Assembly (NCBI RefSeq): GCF_011516635.5
Contig: NZ_CP096255.1
Span: forward strand, 9,249,501-9,313,500
DNA length: 64,000 nucleotides
Reading direction: 5' to 3'
Source: Bradyrhizobium barranii subsp. apii
Lineage (GTDB): Bacteria > Pseudomonadota > Alphaproteobacteria > Rhizobiales > Xanthobacteraceae
Shown: positions 28,561 to 37,378 of the stretch, in pieces
How positions within the stretch are numbered: the stretch's first letter is position 1
Layout: each line of letters opens with the position of its first letter
Program-made: the position numbers and the translations under genes
The notes under the pieces: generated by a model
The model's database searches: none
Seen by the model: the letters and a program-made list of their open reading frames with translations, nothing else
Told to the model about the DNA's origin: nothing

Positions 28561-31233
28561 ATGCATAATCAGATCAGCAATTTCAAACGTTCGGCCACGC
28601 AGTTTGCCTTCGGCAGCATAACGCTGGCGGTAGTGACGCTAGCTTCCTTTTACCTTCAGGCGCATTTCGCCGCGATGGCGCTCGTCTATCTGCTGGTGAT
28701 ATTGCTGTTTTCGCTGATCGGCAGCTTTTTCGCTTCATGCGCGCTTTCCGTCTTAGCCATCGCTGCTTTGGCCTACTGCTTTGTGCCGCCGGCGTTCAGT
28801 CTACGGATTGACGACCCCCAAGCTCTTCCGGTGGTCGTCGCATTTCTTACGGTCTCGATCGTTGGAACACACCTGATCGGAAGAATCCGCCAGGAAAGAG
28901 AGGCTGCGCATGAGGCTGCGGCCCAGCTGCGGCGCGGCGCGGCCGATTTGAAGGATCGCGAAAAACGGTGGCACGCGATCTTTGAGCACAACCCGGCCAT
29001 GTACTTCATGCTCGATGAAGCCGGTACGGTCCTCAACGTCAATACCTTCGGCGCAACACAACTCGGGTATGCTCGCGACGAACTGATCGGCCAATCCGTG
29101 CTGGGAATCTTTCTCGAGGAAGATCGCGCGTTCGTTCACAAATGCGTTCGCACCTGCCTTGAAAATATCGGCCAATCGCACACCTGGGATGTCCAGAAAA
29201 TCAGGAAAGACGGCTCGGTACTGTGGGTACGTGAAAACGCTAAAGCCATGCTCTGGGCCGATGACCAGCCCATTGTCCTAATAGCGTGCGAAGATGTCAC
29301 GGAGCGAAAGCGAACCGAACTTGCCCTGCAGCGGAGCGAAGCCCATTTGGCTCAGGCGCAGGAGTTGAGCCACACAGGCAGCTTCGGCTGGAACGTTGCT
29401 ACCGGCGAGGTCTTTTGGTCAAAGGAGAGCTTTCGAATTTTCCAATTGGACCCGCAGACGGCTCCTGGGCCGGAACTGGTTGTCGAGCGTACCCATCCAG
29501 ACGATAAAGCTTCGGTCCAAGAGATCATCGATCGAGCGATGCGAGACCCAAGGGACTTCGAGCACGAATACCGGTTGCTGCTGCCGGACGGCTCGGTGAA
29601 GCACATCCACGCGAGGGCGCGAGCAACAAGAACTGCCACCGGTGACATCGAGTTTGTCGGCGCAGCGACGGATATCACGGCAGCAAGGCAAGTAGAACAG
29701 CAGCTACGCCGTAGCGAAGCCTATTTGGCCGAGGCCCAGCGTCTCAGTCACACGGGCAGCTGGTCTTGGGACCTCTACAGTCTCGACTTTGTGTATCGCT
29801 CCGCTGAGGTCGACCGTCTATTTGGCTTTGAACCGCAAGAGACTGTATCGATCGAGACCATTCGGTCGCGCGTTCATCCAGATGACCTGCCGCCGCTTCA
29901 GGAAGTGCAGCGCCAGGCTATCGAAGGCAAGGAAGAGCGCTTCGAGTATGATTTTCGAATCCTTCTAGCAGATGGCGGGATAAGACGCATACACTCCGTC
30001 GCGCATGCGGTGGTCGGCAGCGATGGCAATGTGCGCGAACTGATCGGAACACACATGGATGTCACCGAGCAATACGCCGCTAGGGAACGCTTGGAAAACA
30101 CACTTGCCGCGCTGCGCGAAAGCGAGCAGCGCTTTCGCGATTACGCCGAAACAGCTTCCGACTGGCTCTGGGAGACGGGACCAGATCATCAGGTCACCCA
30201 CTTATCCGAGCACACCAGCGCTGCGGGAATATTGGCGACGGGATTGATAGGCCTGCCTCGCTGGGACATCGCGTGCGACGTCGAGGAAGAACCTGAGAAG
30301 TGGCGGCAACATCGGGCGACGCTGGAGGCGCATCTTCCGTTTCGGGATCTGGTCTACCGCACTGTCAACCGTATGAGATCTCCGATCTACGTCCGGACGA
30401 GCGGCAAGCCTTTTTTTGATTTAAACGGCAATTTCCTCGGCTACCGCGGAGTCAGCACCGACATCACCGCTTTGATTCGCGGAGATCAAACCGAACAAGA
30501 GCTCCGAAAGGCGCAGGCGGAGCTTGCGCATGTGACGCGTGTGACGACGCTAGGAGAGCTGACAACCTCCATCGCCCACGAAATCAACCAGCCACTCGCC
30601 GCGATTATCAGCAACGCCGACGCGTGCCTCGGTTGGATGGGCCGCCAGACACCTGACCTTTCCGCCGCTCGCTGTTCGGTTGAGTGGATAATCGAAGACG
30701 CAATCCGGGCAAGCGAGGTGATCCGTCGGATTCGCGCACTTGCGAAGAAAGGCGAGATCGAGATGGTACCGCTCGATATCAATGATGTCGTTAAGGATGT
30801 TATTGCTCTGGTGGCACGTGAGCTGGTTAACCACCGAGTGAAGCTAAAGACCAAGTTGACGGAAGCGCTGCCCGCGATCCTCGGTGATCGGATTCAGCTG
30901 CAACAGGTGATTATCAATCTGGTGATGAATGGGATCGAAGCCATGGACGCAGTTACGGACCGGACGCGCGAACTGGTGATTCAGTCGTCGGAGGACGACA
31001 CGGGATATGTGCAGGTTACCGTGACTGATTGCGGCGTCGGGATCGCTGAAGATGATACCGACCGAGTATTAGACCCCTTCTTCACGACAAAGTCGAGTGG
31101 CCTTGGCATGGGCCTTTCGATCTGCCGCTCGATTGTGGAAGCTCATGCAGGCCGCCTCTCAGTCGTTCGCAAGCAGGGGCCGGGAGCGAGCTTTCGGTTT
31201 GACCTGCCGTTGCACAAGGAGCTCGTGCCGTGA
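28561..31233 (+). CDS. nodV: NodV, membrane PAS-histidine kinase
   Basis: An 890-residue hybrid of four N-terminal membrane segments (about residues 15-108, DUF4118-like), four PAS/PAC repeats (about 135-640) and a kinase core. The phospho-acceptor histidine is H673 in SIAHEINQPLAAI. The ATPase has the N box INLVMNGIEAM near 785, then DCGVGIAEDDTDRVLDPFF and the G2 motif SSGLGMGLSI. Length and architecture match Bradyrhizobium NodV, which senses isoflavonoids and phosphorylates NodW, giving a route to nod induction parallel to NodD. Its stop overlaps the nodW start by 4 bases. The frame is intact. Confidence 0.9.
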   Translation: MHNQISNFKRSATQFAFGSITLAVVTLASFYLQAHFAAMALVYLLVILLFSLIGSFFASCALSVLAIAALAYCFVPPAFSLRIDDPQALPVVVAFLTVSIVGTHLIGRIRQEREAAHEAAAQLRRGAADLKDREKRWHAIFEHNPAMYFMLDEAGTVLNVNTFGATQLGYARDELIGQSVLGIFLEEDRAFVHKCVRTCLENIGQSHTWDVQKIRKDGSVLWVRENAKAMLWADDQPIVLIACEDVTERKRTELALQRSEAHLAQAQELSHTGSFGWNVATGEVFWSKESFRIFQLDPQTAPGPELVVERTHPDDKASVQEIIDRAMRDPRDFEHEYRLLLPDGSVKHIHARARATRTATGDIEFVGAATDITAARQVEQQLRRSEAYLAEAQRLSHTGSWSWDLYSLDFVYRSAEVDRLFGFEPQETVSIETIRSRVHPDDLPPLQEVQRQAIEGKEERFEYDFRILLADGGIRRIHSVAHAVVGSDGNVRELIGTHMDVTEQYAARERLENTLAALRESEQRFRDYAETASDWLWETGPDHQVTHLSEHTSAAGILATGLIGLPRWDIACDVEEEPEKWRQHRATLEAHLPFRDLVYRTVNRMRSPIYVRTSGKPFFDLNGNFLGYRGVSTDITALIRGDQTEQELRKAQAELAHVTRVTTLGELTTSIAHEINQPLAAIISNADACLGWMGRQTPDLSAARCSVEWIIEDAIRASEVIRRIRALAKKGEIEMVPLDINDVVKDVIALVARELVNHRVKLKTKLTEALPAILGDRIQLQQVIINLVMNGIEAMDAVTDRTRELVIQSSEDDTGYVQVTVTDCGVGIAEDDTDRVLDPFFTTKSSGLGMGLSICRSIVEAHAGRLSVVRKQGPGASFRFDLPLHKELVP

Positions 31234-31907
31234 GCGAACGCCCTTCCCCCCCGCGCGAAGGCAGCAAAGCTGAAGCGTCGGCAAATGCGACAGTCTTCGT
31301 TGTCGAAGATGACGTCTCGATGCGTCGGTCGCTAACGAACCTTTTTCAATCGGTCGGCCTGGACGTCGTTGCATTCGGATCGGCCCGCGAAATGCCACAG
31401 AGCGGGCTTCCCGATGTTGTTAGCTGCCTGGTTCTTGATATCCGGCTGCCAGGTCTGAGTGGACTTGAGTTCCAGGCTGACCTGGCGCGGTTGAACATTC
31501 ATATTCCGATCATCTTCATCACCGCCCATGGCGACATTCCCATGAGCGTCAGGGCCATGAAAGGCGGAGCCGTCGATTTTCTGACCAAACCGTTTCGCGA
31601 TCAGGAGCTGCTTGACGCCGTGGTCGCCGCGACCGAACGTGATCGCAAAAGACGGAAGGCTGAGCAGACCGTCGCGGAACTGCAGGCTCTATTTAACACC
31701 TTAAGCCCGCGCGAGCAGGCGGTGATGAGGCTGGTCGCTACCGGCCTGATGAACAAGCAGATAGCCGCCGAGCTGGGGCTCGCCGAGATTACGGTCAAGA
31801 TCTACCGTGGACACGTAATGAAAAAGATGCGCGCCCGGTCGCTCGCGGATTTGATCAGAATGACTGAGACGCTGAGCATCCGCGCAAATCGGCCCGAACA
31901 AACCTAA
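31230..31907 (+). CDS. nodW: NodW, FixJ/NarL-type response regulator
   Basis: A 225-residue two-domain regulator. The receiver domain (about 20-140) has the acidic pocket VEDD, the phospho-acceptor D70 in CLVLDIRLPG, T98 and K120 (FLTKPF). The LuxR-type helix-turn-helix is at about 155-215 (LSPREQAVMRLVATGLMNKQ, IAAELGLAEITVKIYRGHVM). The GTG start at 31230 overlaps the nodV stop (GTGA), indicating translational coupling. NodW activates nod genes when phosphorylated by NodV. Intact. Confidence 0.9.
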   Translation: MSERPSPPREGSKAEASANATVFVVEDDVSMRRSLTNLFQSVGLDVVAFGSAREMPQSGLPDVVSCLVLDIRLPGLSGLEFQADLARLNIHIPIIFITAHGDIPMSVRAMKGGAVDFLTKPFRDQELLDAVVAATERDRKRRKAEQTVAELQALFNTLSPREQAVMRLVATGLMNKQIAAELGLAEITVKIYRGHVMKKMRARSLADLIRMTETLSIRANRPEQT

Positions 31908-31952
31908 GTATGATTTTACAATTTCAACACTCAAGCCCACTTTTCGCCGAGG

Positions 31953-32387
31953 GTGGCTAATGCTGCGGCAGCCGCCATTCCCGCGTCCGGAGGGCACGTC
32001 TTGTGCACGCCTTTAATATCTGTCGTTGACGACGACGCGTCGGTCCGCGCGGCGACAGAGAACCTTCTGAAATCGCGTGGCTACATCGTCCAAACGTTTG
32101 CGTCGGCCGAGGACTTCTTGAGGTCACCGCGATTGAACGAAACCTCCTGCGTAATTTCGGATCTGCAGATGCCGGTTATGAGCGGCTTGGACCTGTTGGC
32201 AGAAATGCGGGCGAGGGGTCACGGTGTGCCGTTCATTTTCATTACTGCGTTCCCGAACGACCGCGTGAGCGCCTCAGCCCTGGACGCGGGAGCGATTGGC
32301 TTTCTGGCCAAGCCCTTCGCCGGGCATACGCTGATCGAGTGCCTCGATGCTGCACTGCAGGAGAATCGCGACGGGGGGCACACCTAA
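31953..32387 (+). CDS. Receiver-only response regulator
   Basis: A 144-residue protein made of one FixJ-type receiver: acidic pocket VVDDD near 26, phospho-acceptor D70 in CVISDLQMPVMSG, T98 and K120 (FLAKPF). After the receiver only about 20 residues remain, so there is no DNA-binding output. It follows nodW by 45 bases on the same strand and probably shares its transcript. The ATG at 31953 is the first in frame, but the ribosome site is weak and the first 20 residues are unlike the family, so a later start is possible. Likely a phosphate sink or modulator of NodV-NodW. Confidence 0.8.
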   Translation: MANAAAAAIPASGGHVLCTPLISVVDDDASVRAATENLLKSRGYIVQTFASAEDFLRSPRLNETSCVISDLQMPVMSGLDLLAEMRARGHGVPFIFITAFPNDRVSASALDAGAIGFLAKPFAGHTLIECLDAALQENRDGGHT

Positions 32388-33434
32388 TCCAGAAGACCGC
32401 CAACCTCATGTCCAATCTGCGCACTTCTCACGCTACACGACATCGATCAGCTTCTTGGCGCCGAGCACGCTGCGCCTGTAATTAGAACTCCCAGAGGCCG
32501 GGTCCGCGCGCTCCAGTCTAATTGGTTGGTCCGCTTTTTTAGGCTCGTCACCCGCGAGTTCGCTCAAGCACGGTTCAAGACCTGCATGTTGAAATCCTAT
32601 CTCGAGCTCGTACGATCTACTGGAATGAACTCCCCGAAATCGGCCGGCATCACCAGCGGTCGATTTCTTACTTTGGCTTATTGATCCTTTGACGTGCTCC
32701 GCTCGCTAGCCGCGTTGATCAAGACCAACGTTGCCGCCGCGAGGCTCGCGGTACTCGGCACTCCCGGCTCCGTTCAATCTCCGTAGGCTGGTGCTCAGGG
32801 TGATCCTCCTCCCGGACAGGATTCGACAGGTTCGCGCGCTTGCTTAGCTCGGTCTCGTTGCAGCAAGCATACTATTTTCAACAACGAAAGAGCTCTGCTC
32901 AGCCCAGGAGCTCTCCGGAAAGCATTTTCGAACCAATTGCTTGCGTCTTGTTCATCATCGATGTTGGTCGTCGGGCGAAAAGCTCTGTGGGACGAGCTCC
33001 TGTTCACCGCGCCTCCTTGTCTATTGGGGGGCCGCAATCGCTCCGTAGCTCCTTCACGCCCTATCTCAGGCTGCTCCTTTGCTCCTCATGAACTCTTGGG
33101 CCTCATCAGATCGCCCGGAAGACCTTTGCCTCCAGATACCCCACATAATCTGCGTGCAAAATGCCCGGCCTCCTTTCGACGGCCGGGCGGATCTTGGCCG
33201 CGCCTCGTAAAGTTATTACGACGCCGCCAATTCGATCTATCGGCTTGTGCAATGCTGTCACAGAGCGCACCAGGCACTAGCAGCTCGGCGAAGACTACGC
33301 CGGCCGGCTCAGTCTGCGTACCATCTTCTCCGCGCAGGAGCTCTTCTGAATGTGAGCCTTCCCCAAGGCCGCCTAGCGCAGCAAAGACGGCGCGAAGAGC
33401 ACGACGAGATACGTTCCACGCAACTATACTCTAG
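32388..33434. other. Stretch without a recognised gene
   Basis: Just over 1 kb. Short frames only, none with recognisable homology. Holds a hairpin terminator at 33159-33188 that would serve the nopP-like gene. Confidence 0.4.
33159..33188 (-). terminator. Possible terminator on the minus strand
   Basis: Perfect 8-bp stem GCCCGGCC (33163-33170) with GGCCGGGC (33181-33188) and a 10-base loop, followed on the minus strand by ATTTTG. It lies about 250 bases after the stop of the nopP-like gene. The T run is short. Confidence 0.5.
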
Positions 33435-34234
33435 TCACATAAAATCATCCTCGCAATCGTAGGTCGCTGAGCCTTCTGCGATCTCGGTATCACCGTTCTC
33501 ACAGCTGCCAATTTCGGAAAGATATCGCGCGGCAGCGCCATTTCGCTGCCATTCACCATCACTGTTCCTTATCCAATTTTCTGACGTCTCTGGGTCGAGG
33601 ACCATTTGTCGGCGTCAACCTCGACAAACCCCAACTTCTCCGCACCGGCTCCTGCTTCTGGATTAGCCGGACGCAAATTGAGCAACGGCCTTACCGTCCA
33701 TTCGAAGTCGATGCTCGAGCAGAATATCGCCAGCGTTCTCGACAAGCGGATGAACGACCTGAAGATCTACACTCGAGGTAGTCCCCGTTCGCCCAGGAAA
33801 CAGCTCCCGCCATCGCTTGACGTCGAACTCTGTCATGCTGTCGCCGCCTTCCATTCTTAGAAGCCCGACACTCTTGTTTCCTAATTGGCAGCTGAAATAT
33901 CGCGCATTATCGGAATCTCGAGTTGTTCCATAGTCCTCAGCAATTTCCGCAGTTCGCCTTGCTCTTGCGGACACGAAATCTGAGTACTCTTGCGGGTTGT
34001 CGGCGATGTACTTGATCTCTTCGCCGTGATAGGTCTGAGCCTATTGCACCACAGGAGGGTTTTGAACGAGCGAATACGGTCTTGTTGCCGACGATGAGCA
34101 GCCACTGTGCGGATTCCGACGAAGCCGGCCATGCATTCCAATTCGAAGCCGGCCGGGTATTCCGATCTGAAGCCGGCCACCCGTGGCGTCGTTCGCATGG
34201 GTCAATTTCATGATGTCGTCGAGGGCTGGGAAGG

Positions 34235-35005
34235 TCAAGAGACCGGTTGATCTTGAGCGGGTTGCTTCTGCTTCCTGAGGCTCTCTCCTTTGAGTTCGAT
34301 GCGGTAGGCATTGTGGACGAGGCGATCGAGAATCGCGTCGGCGATGGTGGGGTTGCCGATGATTTCGTACCAGCGATCGACGGGCAGCTGGCTGGTGACG
34401 ATAATCGAGCGGGCTTCGTATCGATCCTCGACGATTTCGAGCAAATCACGGCGCTGGTCGGCGTCGAGAGGTTCTGGTCCCCAGTCGTCCAGGATCAGCA
34501 GATCAAGTCGTGCGATCGCCCGCAGCATCTTGGTATAGCGGCCATCGGCGCGGCCGAGTGCGAGAGCGGCGAAGAGACGCGGCACACGATGGTAGGCAAC
34601 TGAGAAGTCGTCTCGGCAAGCCTTGTTGCCGAGGGCACAAGCGAGCCAGCTCTTGCCGACGCCGCACGGCCCGGTAACAAGGAGATTATGTCGTGCCCGG
34701 ATCCAGTCGCCAGCGGCGAGTTTTAGAAAGAGCGTGCGGTCGAGGCCGCGGATAGCGCGGTAATCGACATCCTCGACGCAGGCGGCATGACGCAGCTTGG
34801 CGGCTCGAGCTCTGCTTTCGAACCGCTTTTGCTGGCGCAGCGTTTTCTCGTGTTCCAGGAGCAACGCCAGCCATTCGGCGTGTTCGAGGCTGCGCGCTTC
34901 GGACTGGGCATCGAGGTCCTTGAAGCCTTTGGCCATACCGTGGAGACCAAGGCTATGCAGCAGGTCGAGGGTGGGATGGGTGAGCATGCTGGATAATCCT
35001 TTCAA
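34235..35005 (-). CDS. istB: IstB, IS21 helper ATPase
   Basis: A 256-residue AAA+ ATPase of the DnaA/IstB type that loads the IstA transposase on target DNA. The Walker A motif GPCGVGKSWLACALG is near residue 110, and Walker B LDLLILDDWGPEPL near 170. The N-terminal helical domain is LLHSLGLHGMAKGFKDLDAQ. The frame to 35005 starts MKGLSSML; a start at the next ATG (MLTHPTL) is also possible. It overlaps the istA stop by 4 bases. Confidence 0.92.
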   Translation of the reverse strand: MKGLSSMLTHPTLDLLHSLGLHGMAKGFKDLDAQSEARSLEHAEWLALLLEHEKTLRQQKRFESRARAAKLRHAACVEDVDYRAIRGLDRTLFLKLAAGDWIRARHNLLVTGPCGVGKSWLACALGNKACRDDFSVAYHRVPRLFAALALGRADGRYTKMLRAIARLDLLILDDWGPEPLDADQRRDLLEIVEDRYEARSIIVTSQLPVDRWYEIIGNPTIADAILDRLVHNAYRIELKGESLRKQKQPAQDQPVS

Positions 35006-36537
35006 TGGAAGTAACCGGGGCCGCGCAGATTGGGATGTTCGATGATCGCGTCCTCGGTATCGCGAGAACTGCGTTCGAGCTTGTTGGCGATGATGGAGGC
35101 GATGCTCTTGTAGGTCAGTGCGCTGACCGCGACCGCGCGGGCCGCGATCAGCTCGGCGCGTTCGGGATCAATATCCTTGAACAGCCGAAGCACGCCGAGA
35201 CAGGTCCGGAATCCCTGTTCGGGATGAGGCCGATTGGCCAGGATGGCGAGAACGAGCCCCTCGGTGTTGGGCCCGATCGACCGCCCCCAGCGCCGGAATC
35301 GATCGGGAGTCCACTCGGCGTAACGCCGATGCGCACTGGGCATGTGATCGGGATCAGTGCCGTGCCGGCGGCCGCCATAACGGCGCTGGTGAGCAGCAAC
35401 ACGCAAACCCCGATGGAACAACTCGATGGTCCGGGTGGTGGCGCGAACGTCGACCTGCTCCCGGATCAGGCCGTGTGGAACTGAGTAGAAGAAGCCGTCG
35501 ACCTCGACGTGATAATCGAGCGAGACGCGGGCCAGGAGCCATTCCGCGAACTGATAGTCGGCATCCGGCAACGGCGCCAGGACAGGCATCTCGACGGTCT
35601 CGAACAATTGTCGGCGGCTGACGCCGATCCGGCGCATGACGTGGGCGTTGATGCGCTCCAGCGCGGCGGCGATTGCCGCATTCGCCTCAGCCAGCGAGAA
35701 GAAGGTCTGCCGGCGAAGCCGCCCGAGGATATAGGTCTGGGCAAAACGCACTCCGGCTTCCACTTTTGCCTTATCCCGGGGCTTTCTTGGCCGTGCCGGA
35801 AGGATGCCAACGCCGTAATGGGACGCCATCATCCCGTAGCTGCGATTGATTTCGGGGTCGTAGAACGACGCCCGGTGCACGCCGGACTTCAGATTGTCAG
35901 GGACGACGAGGCGTGGCACCCCGCCAAAGAACCGGAACATTCGGACATGAGCCTCGATCCAGTCCGGAAGTGTCTGCGTCCAGGTCGCCTCGGCGTAGGT
36001 GTAATTCGAGGCGCCAAGCACGGCGACGAAGATCTCCGCGTCGCGCACAACCCCGGTTGCGCGATCAACGATCATGATCTTCTTGCCGGAGTAATCGACA
36101 AAGACCTTGTCGCCGGCCGGATGGTCCTGCCGCATCGTCGGAGACAGCCGCCGCTCGAATTCCCGGAATAAATCGCAGAACCGGCTGTAGCCATAACCTT
36201 CCGGATGGACCGCCCGGTACTCCTCCCACAGCACCATCAGATTGACGCCAGGCCGCTTCAGCTCACAGGCCAGCGAGGCCCAATCCGGCTCCCGGCGCCG
36301 GCGGAAGCCGCGCCTGACGCCGGCATGGGCAAACAGACGTTGTTCAAGAACGGCGTCGGTCAGATCGCCCGCCAAAGGCCACGCCAGCCCGGCAGTCGAG
36401 GCACGCTTGAGATTGTCCTGGATCGTGCTGCGCGCCACCCCGAGCGTGCGCCCGATCTCCCGGGCGCTCACCCCATCACGGGCAAGCCGCAGCATCTGTC
36501 GTATCTGTCGCATGGTCAGTTCTCTCTTGGCCGGCAT
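35002..36537 (-). CDS. istA: IstA, IS21 transposase
   Basis: A DDE transposase of 511 residues from the chosen ATG at 36537 (MPAKRELTMRQIRQMLRLAR). The longer frame to 36627 would begin within the terminal repeats. The N-terminal helix-turn-helix VSAREIGRTLGVARSTIQDN is followed by the integrase core with KVFVDYSGKKIMIVDR (first D) and PRLVVPDNLKSGV (second D); the glutamate is in the KAKVEAGVRF segment. Intact, so the element may be active. Confidence 0.92.
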   Translation of the reverse strand: MPAKRELTMRQIRQMLRLARDGVSAREIGRTLGVARSTIQDNLKRASTAGLAWPLAGDLTDAVLEQRLFAHAGVRRGFRRRREPDWASLACELKRPGVNLMVLWEEYRAVHPEGYGYSRFCDLFREFERRLSPTMRQDHPAGDKVFVDYSGKKIMIVDRATGVVRDAEIFVAVLGASNYTYAEATWTQTLPDWIEAHVRMFRFFGGVPRLVVPDNLKSGVHRASFYDPEINRSYGMMASHYGVGILPARPRKPRDKAKVEAGVRFAQTYILGRLRRQTFFSLAEANAAIAAALERINAHVMRRIGVSRRQLFETVEMPVLAPLPDADYQFAEWLLARVSLDYHVEVDGFFYSVPHGLIREQVDVRATTRTIELFHRGLRVAAHQRRYGGRRHGTDPDHMPSAHRRYAEWTPDRFRRWGRSIGPNTEGLVLAILANRPHPEQGFRTCLGVLRLFKDIDPERAELIAARAVAVSALTYKSIASIIANKLERSSRDTEDAIIEHPNLRGPGYFH

Positions 36538-36864
36538 CCGCTTCCCCTCGTGGATCAACGAGGGACTTGATGCCTGAAGGACTGACCCAAACGAAAACGC
36601 CGACTTCCAAAACCCGGCCGGCTTCAAATCGGAATGCCGGCCGGTTTCATTTCGGAATCGTGGCCGGCTTCAAATCGGAACGATGGCCGGCTTCAAGTCG
36701 GAATACCCGGCCGGAATAAATCGGAATCCGCAGCCACTGGGGCCTGGCGCGGCCAAGCGCATATTGGCGAACGCATCCGCGAAGCTGTTTGCATCCCATT
36801 GCTCGTCAGCTTCGACAAAGCGTGAGGATTGGAAGTCGGACAAGCCATTGATCCGATTATACAT

Positions 36865-37378
36865 GGCGATTGGTGCTCCCAACGGGCATACACTTCCGCA
36901 TTTGGTTCAGGCTTGTTAGACTCGGCGGAGTTGATAGGCTGACTGCCTTACCAGAACCTGACGCGAGACCGTGAATGCCCTCTCATCCTTTCGGCAAGCT
37001 TTCCTAAAGCGGCACCAATGCACGTCGCATTGGCGTTGCCGGGATTGGTGAGGCTACGAGCATGGCTCGCAATGTCAGCCTATCAGGAGCAGGTTCGATC
37101 GATAGTTCTTTTAATTGAATCAGCCGTCGAACGCTCTCCTTCTGATGCCGCGCGCCATGCTAGACGTATGCCCAGATTGCAGTCTCGATAAGTCCGGGGG
37201 AGCTCACGGCCTGCTAACAGTTACCAGAATTCGCGACAACCAAGTATCCGCCAACCATGACCAACCATGGATAAGCGCGAGACTACAGCCTTTCCGGATT
37301 TTGAATCCACCAGATGGGGCAGCCACCGCAGCCTGATGGCTAGACAACGGAGAAGCACCTCGACATTGCCGCGGCCGG
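36865..37378. other. Intergenic stretch upstream of the nopP-like gene
   Basis: About 510 bases between the nopP-like start and the 3' end of nodM. Holds the tts-box-like site; nothing else is recognised. Confidence 0.4.
36935..36962 (-). promoter_or_regulatory. tts-box-like TtsI site
   Basis: On the minus strand the site begins GTCAGGTTCTGGTAAGGC and ends CAGCCTA. Compared with my recollection of the tts-box consensus (GTCAGCTT-N2-CG-N2-AGC-N-AAGCC) about 18 of 28 positions agree, including GTCAG-N-TT. It lies about 70 bases before the nopP-like ATG, the usual spacing. The core CG is GG here, so the match is degenerate. Confidence 0.45.

Larger units (their letters stand above)
34108..36732 (-). 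mobile_element. IS21-family element with 7-bp target duplication, intact
   Basis: A 2625-bp element with ends TGCGGATTCCGA (34108-34119) and TCGGAATCCGCA (36721-36732). It is flanked by the direct repeat GCCACTG (34101-34107 and 36733-36739). Inside each end lie repeated copies of a GGCCGGCTTCAAATCGGAA-like motif, the multiple transposase-binding sites typical of IS21. It carries istA and istB, both complete. Confidence 0.92.
33435..36864 (-). pseudogene. nopP: NopP-like type III effector, split by IS21 and frameshifted
   Basis: The N-terminal part (36864-36733) reads MYNRINGLSDFQSSRFVEAD and LAAPGPSG up to the IS21 right end. Across the 7-bp target repeat it continues in frame (CSSSATRPYSLVQNPPVVQ), meets an amber codon, and goes on: TYHGEEIKYIADNPQEYSDF, DSDNARYFSCQLGNKSVGLL, VDLQVVHPLVENAGDILLEH. 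Two more frames complete it: RPLLNLRPANPEAG with LGFVEVD, then VLDPETSENWIRNSDGEWQR to the stop at 33435. The GNAT-like C-terminal half and the order of motifs fit NopP, a rhizobial effector secreted by the type III system. A tts-box-like site lies about 70 bases upstream. Named from memory of the family, not from a search. Confidence 0.68.
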
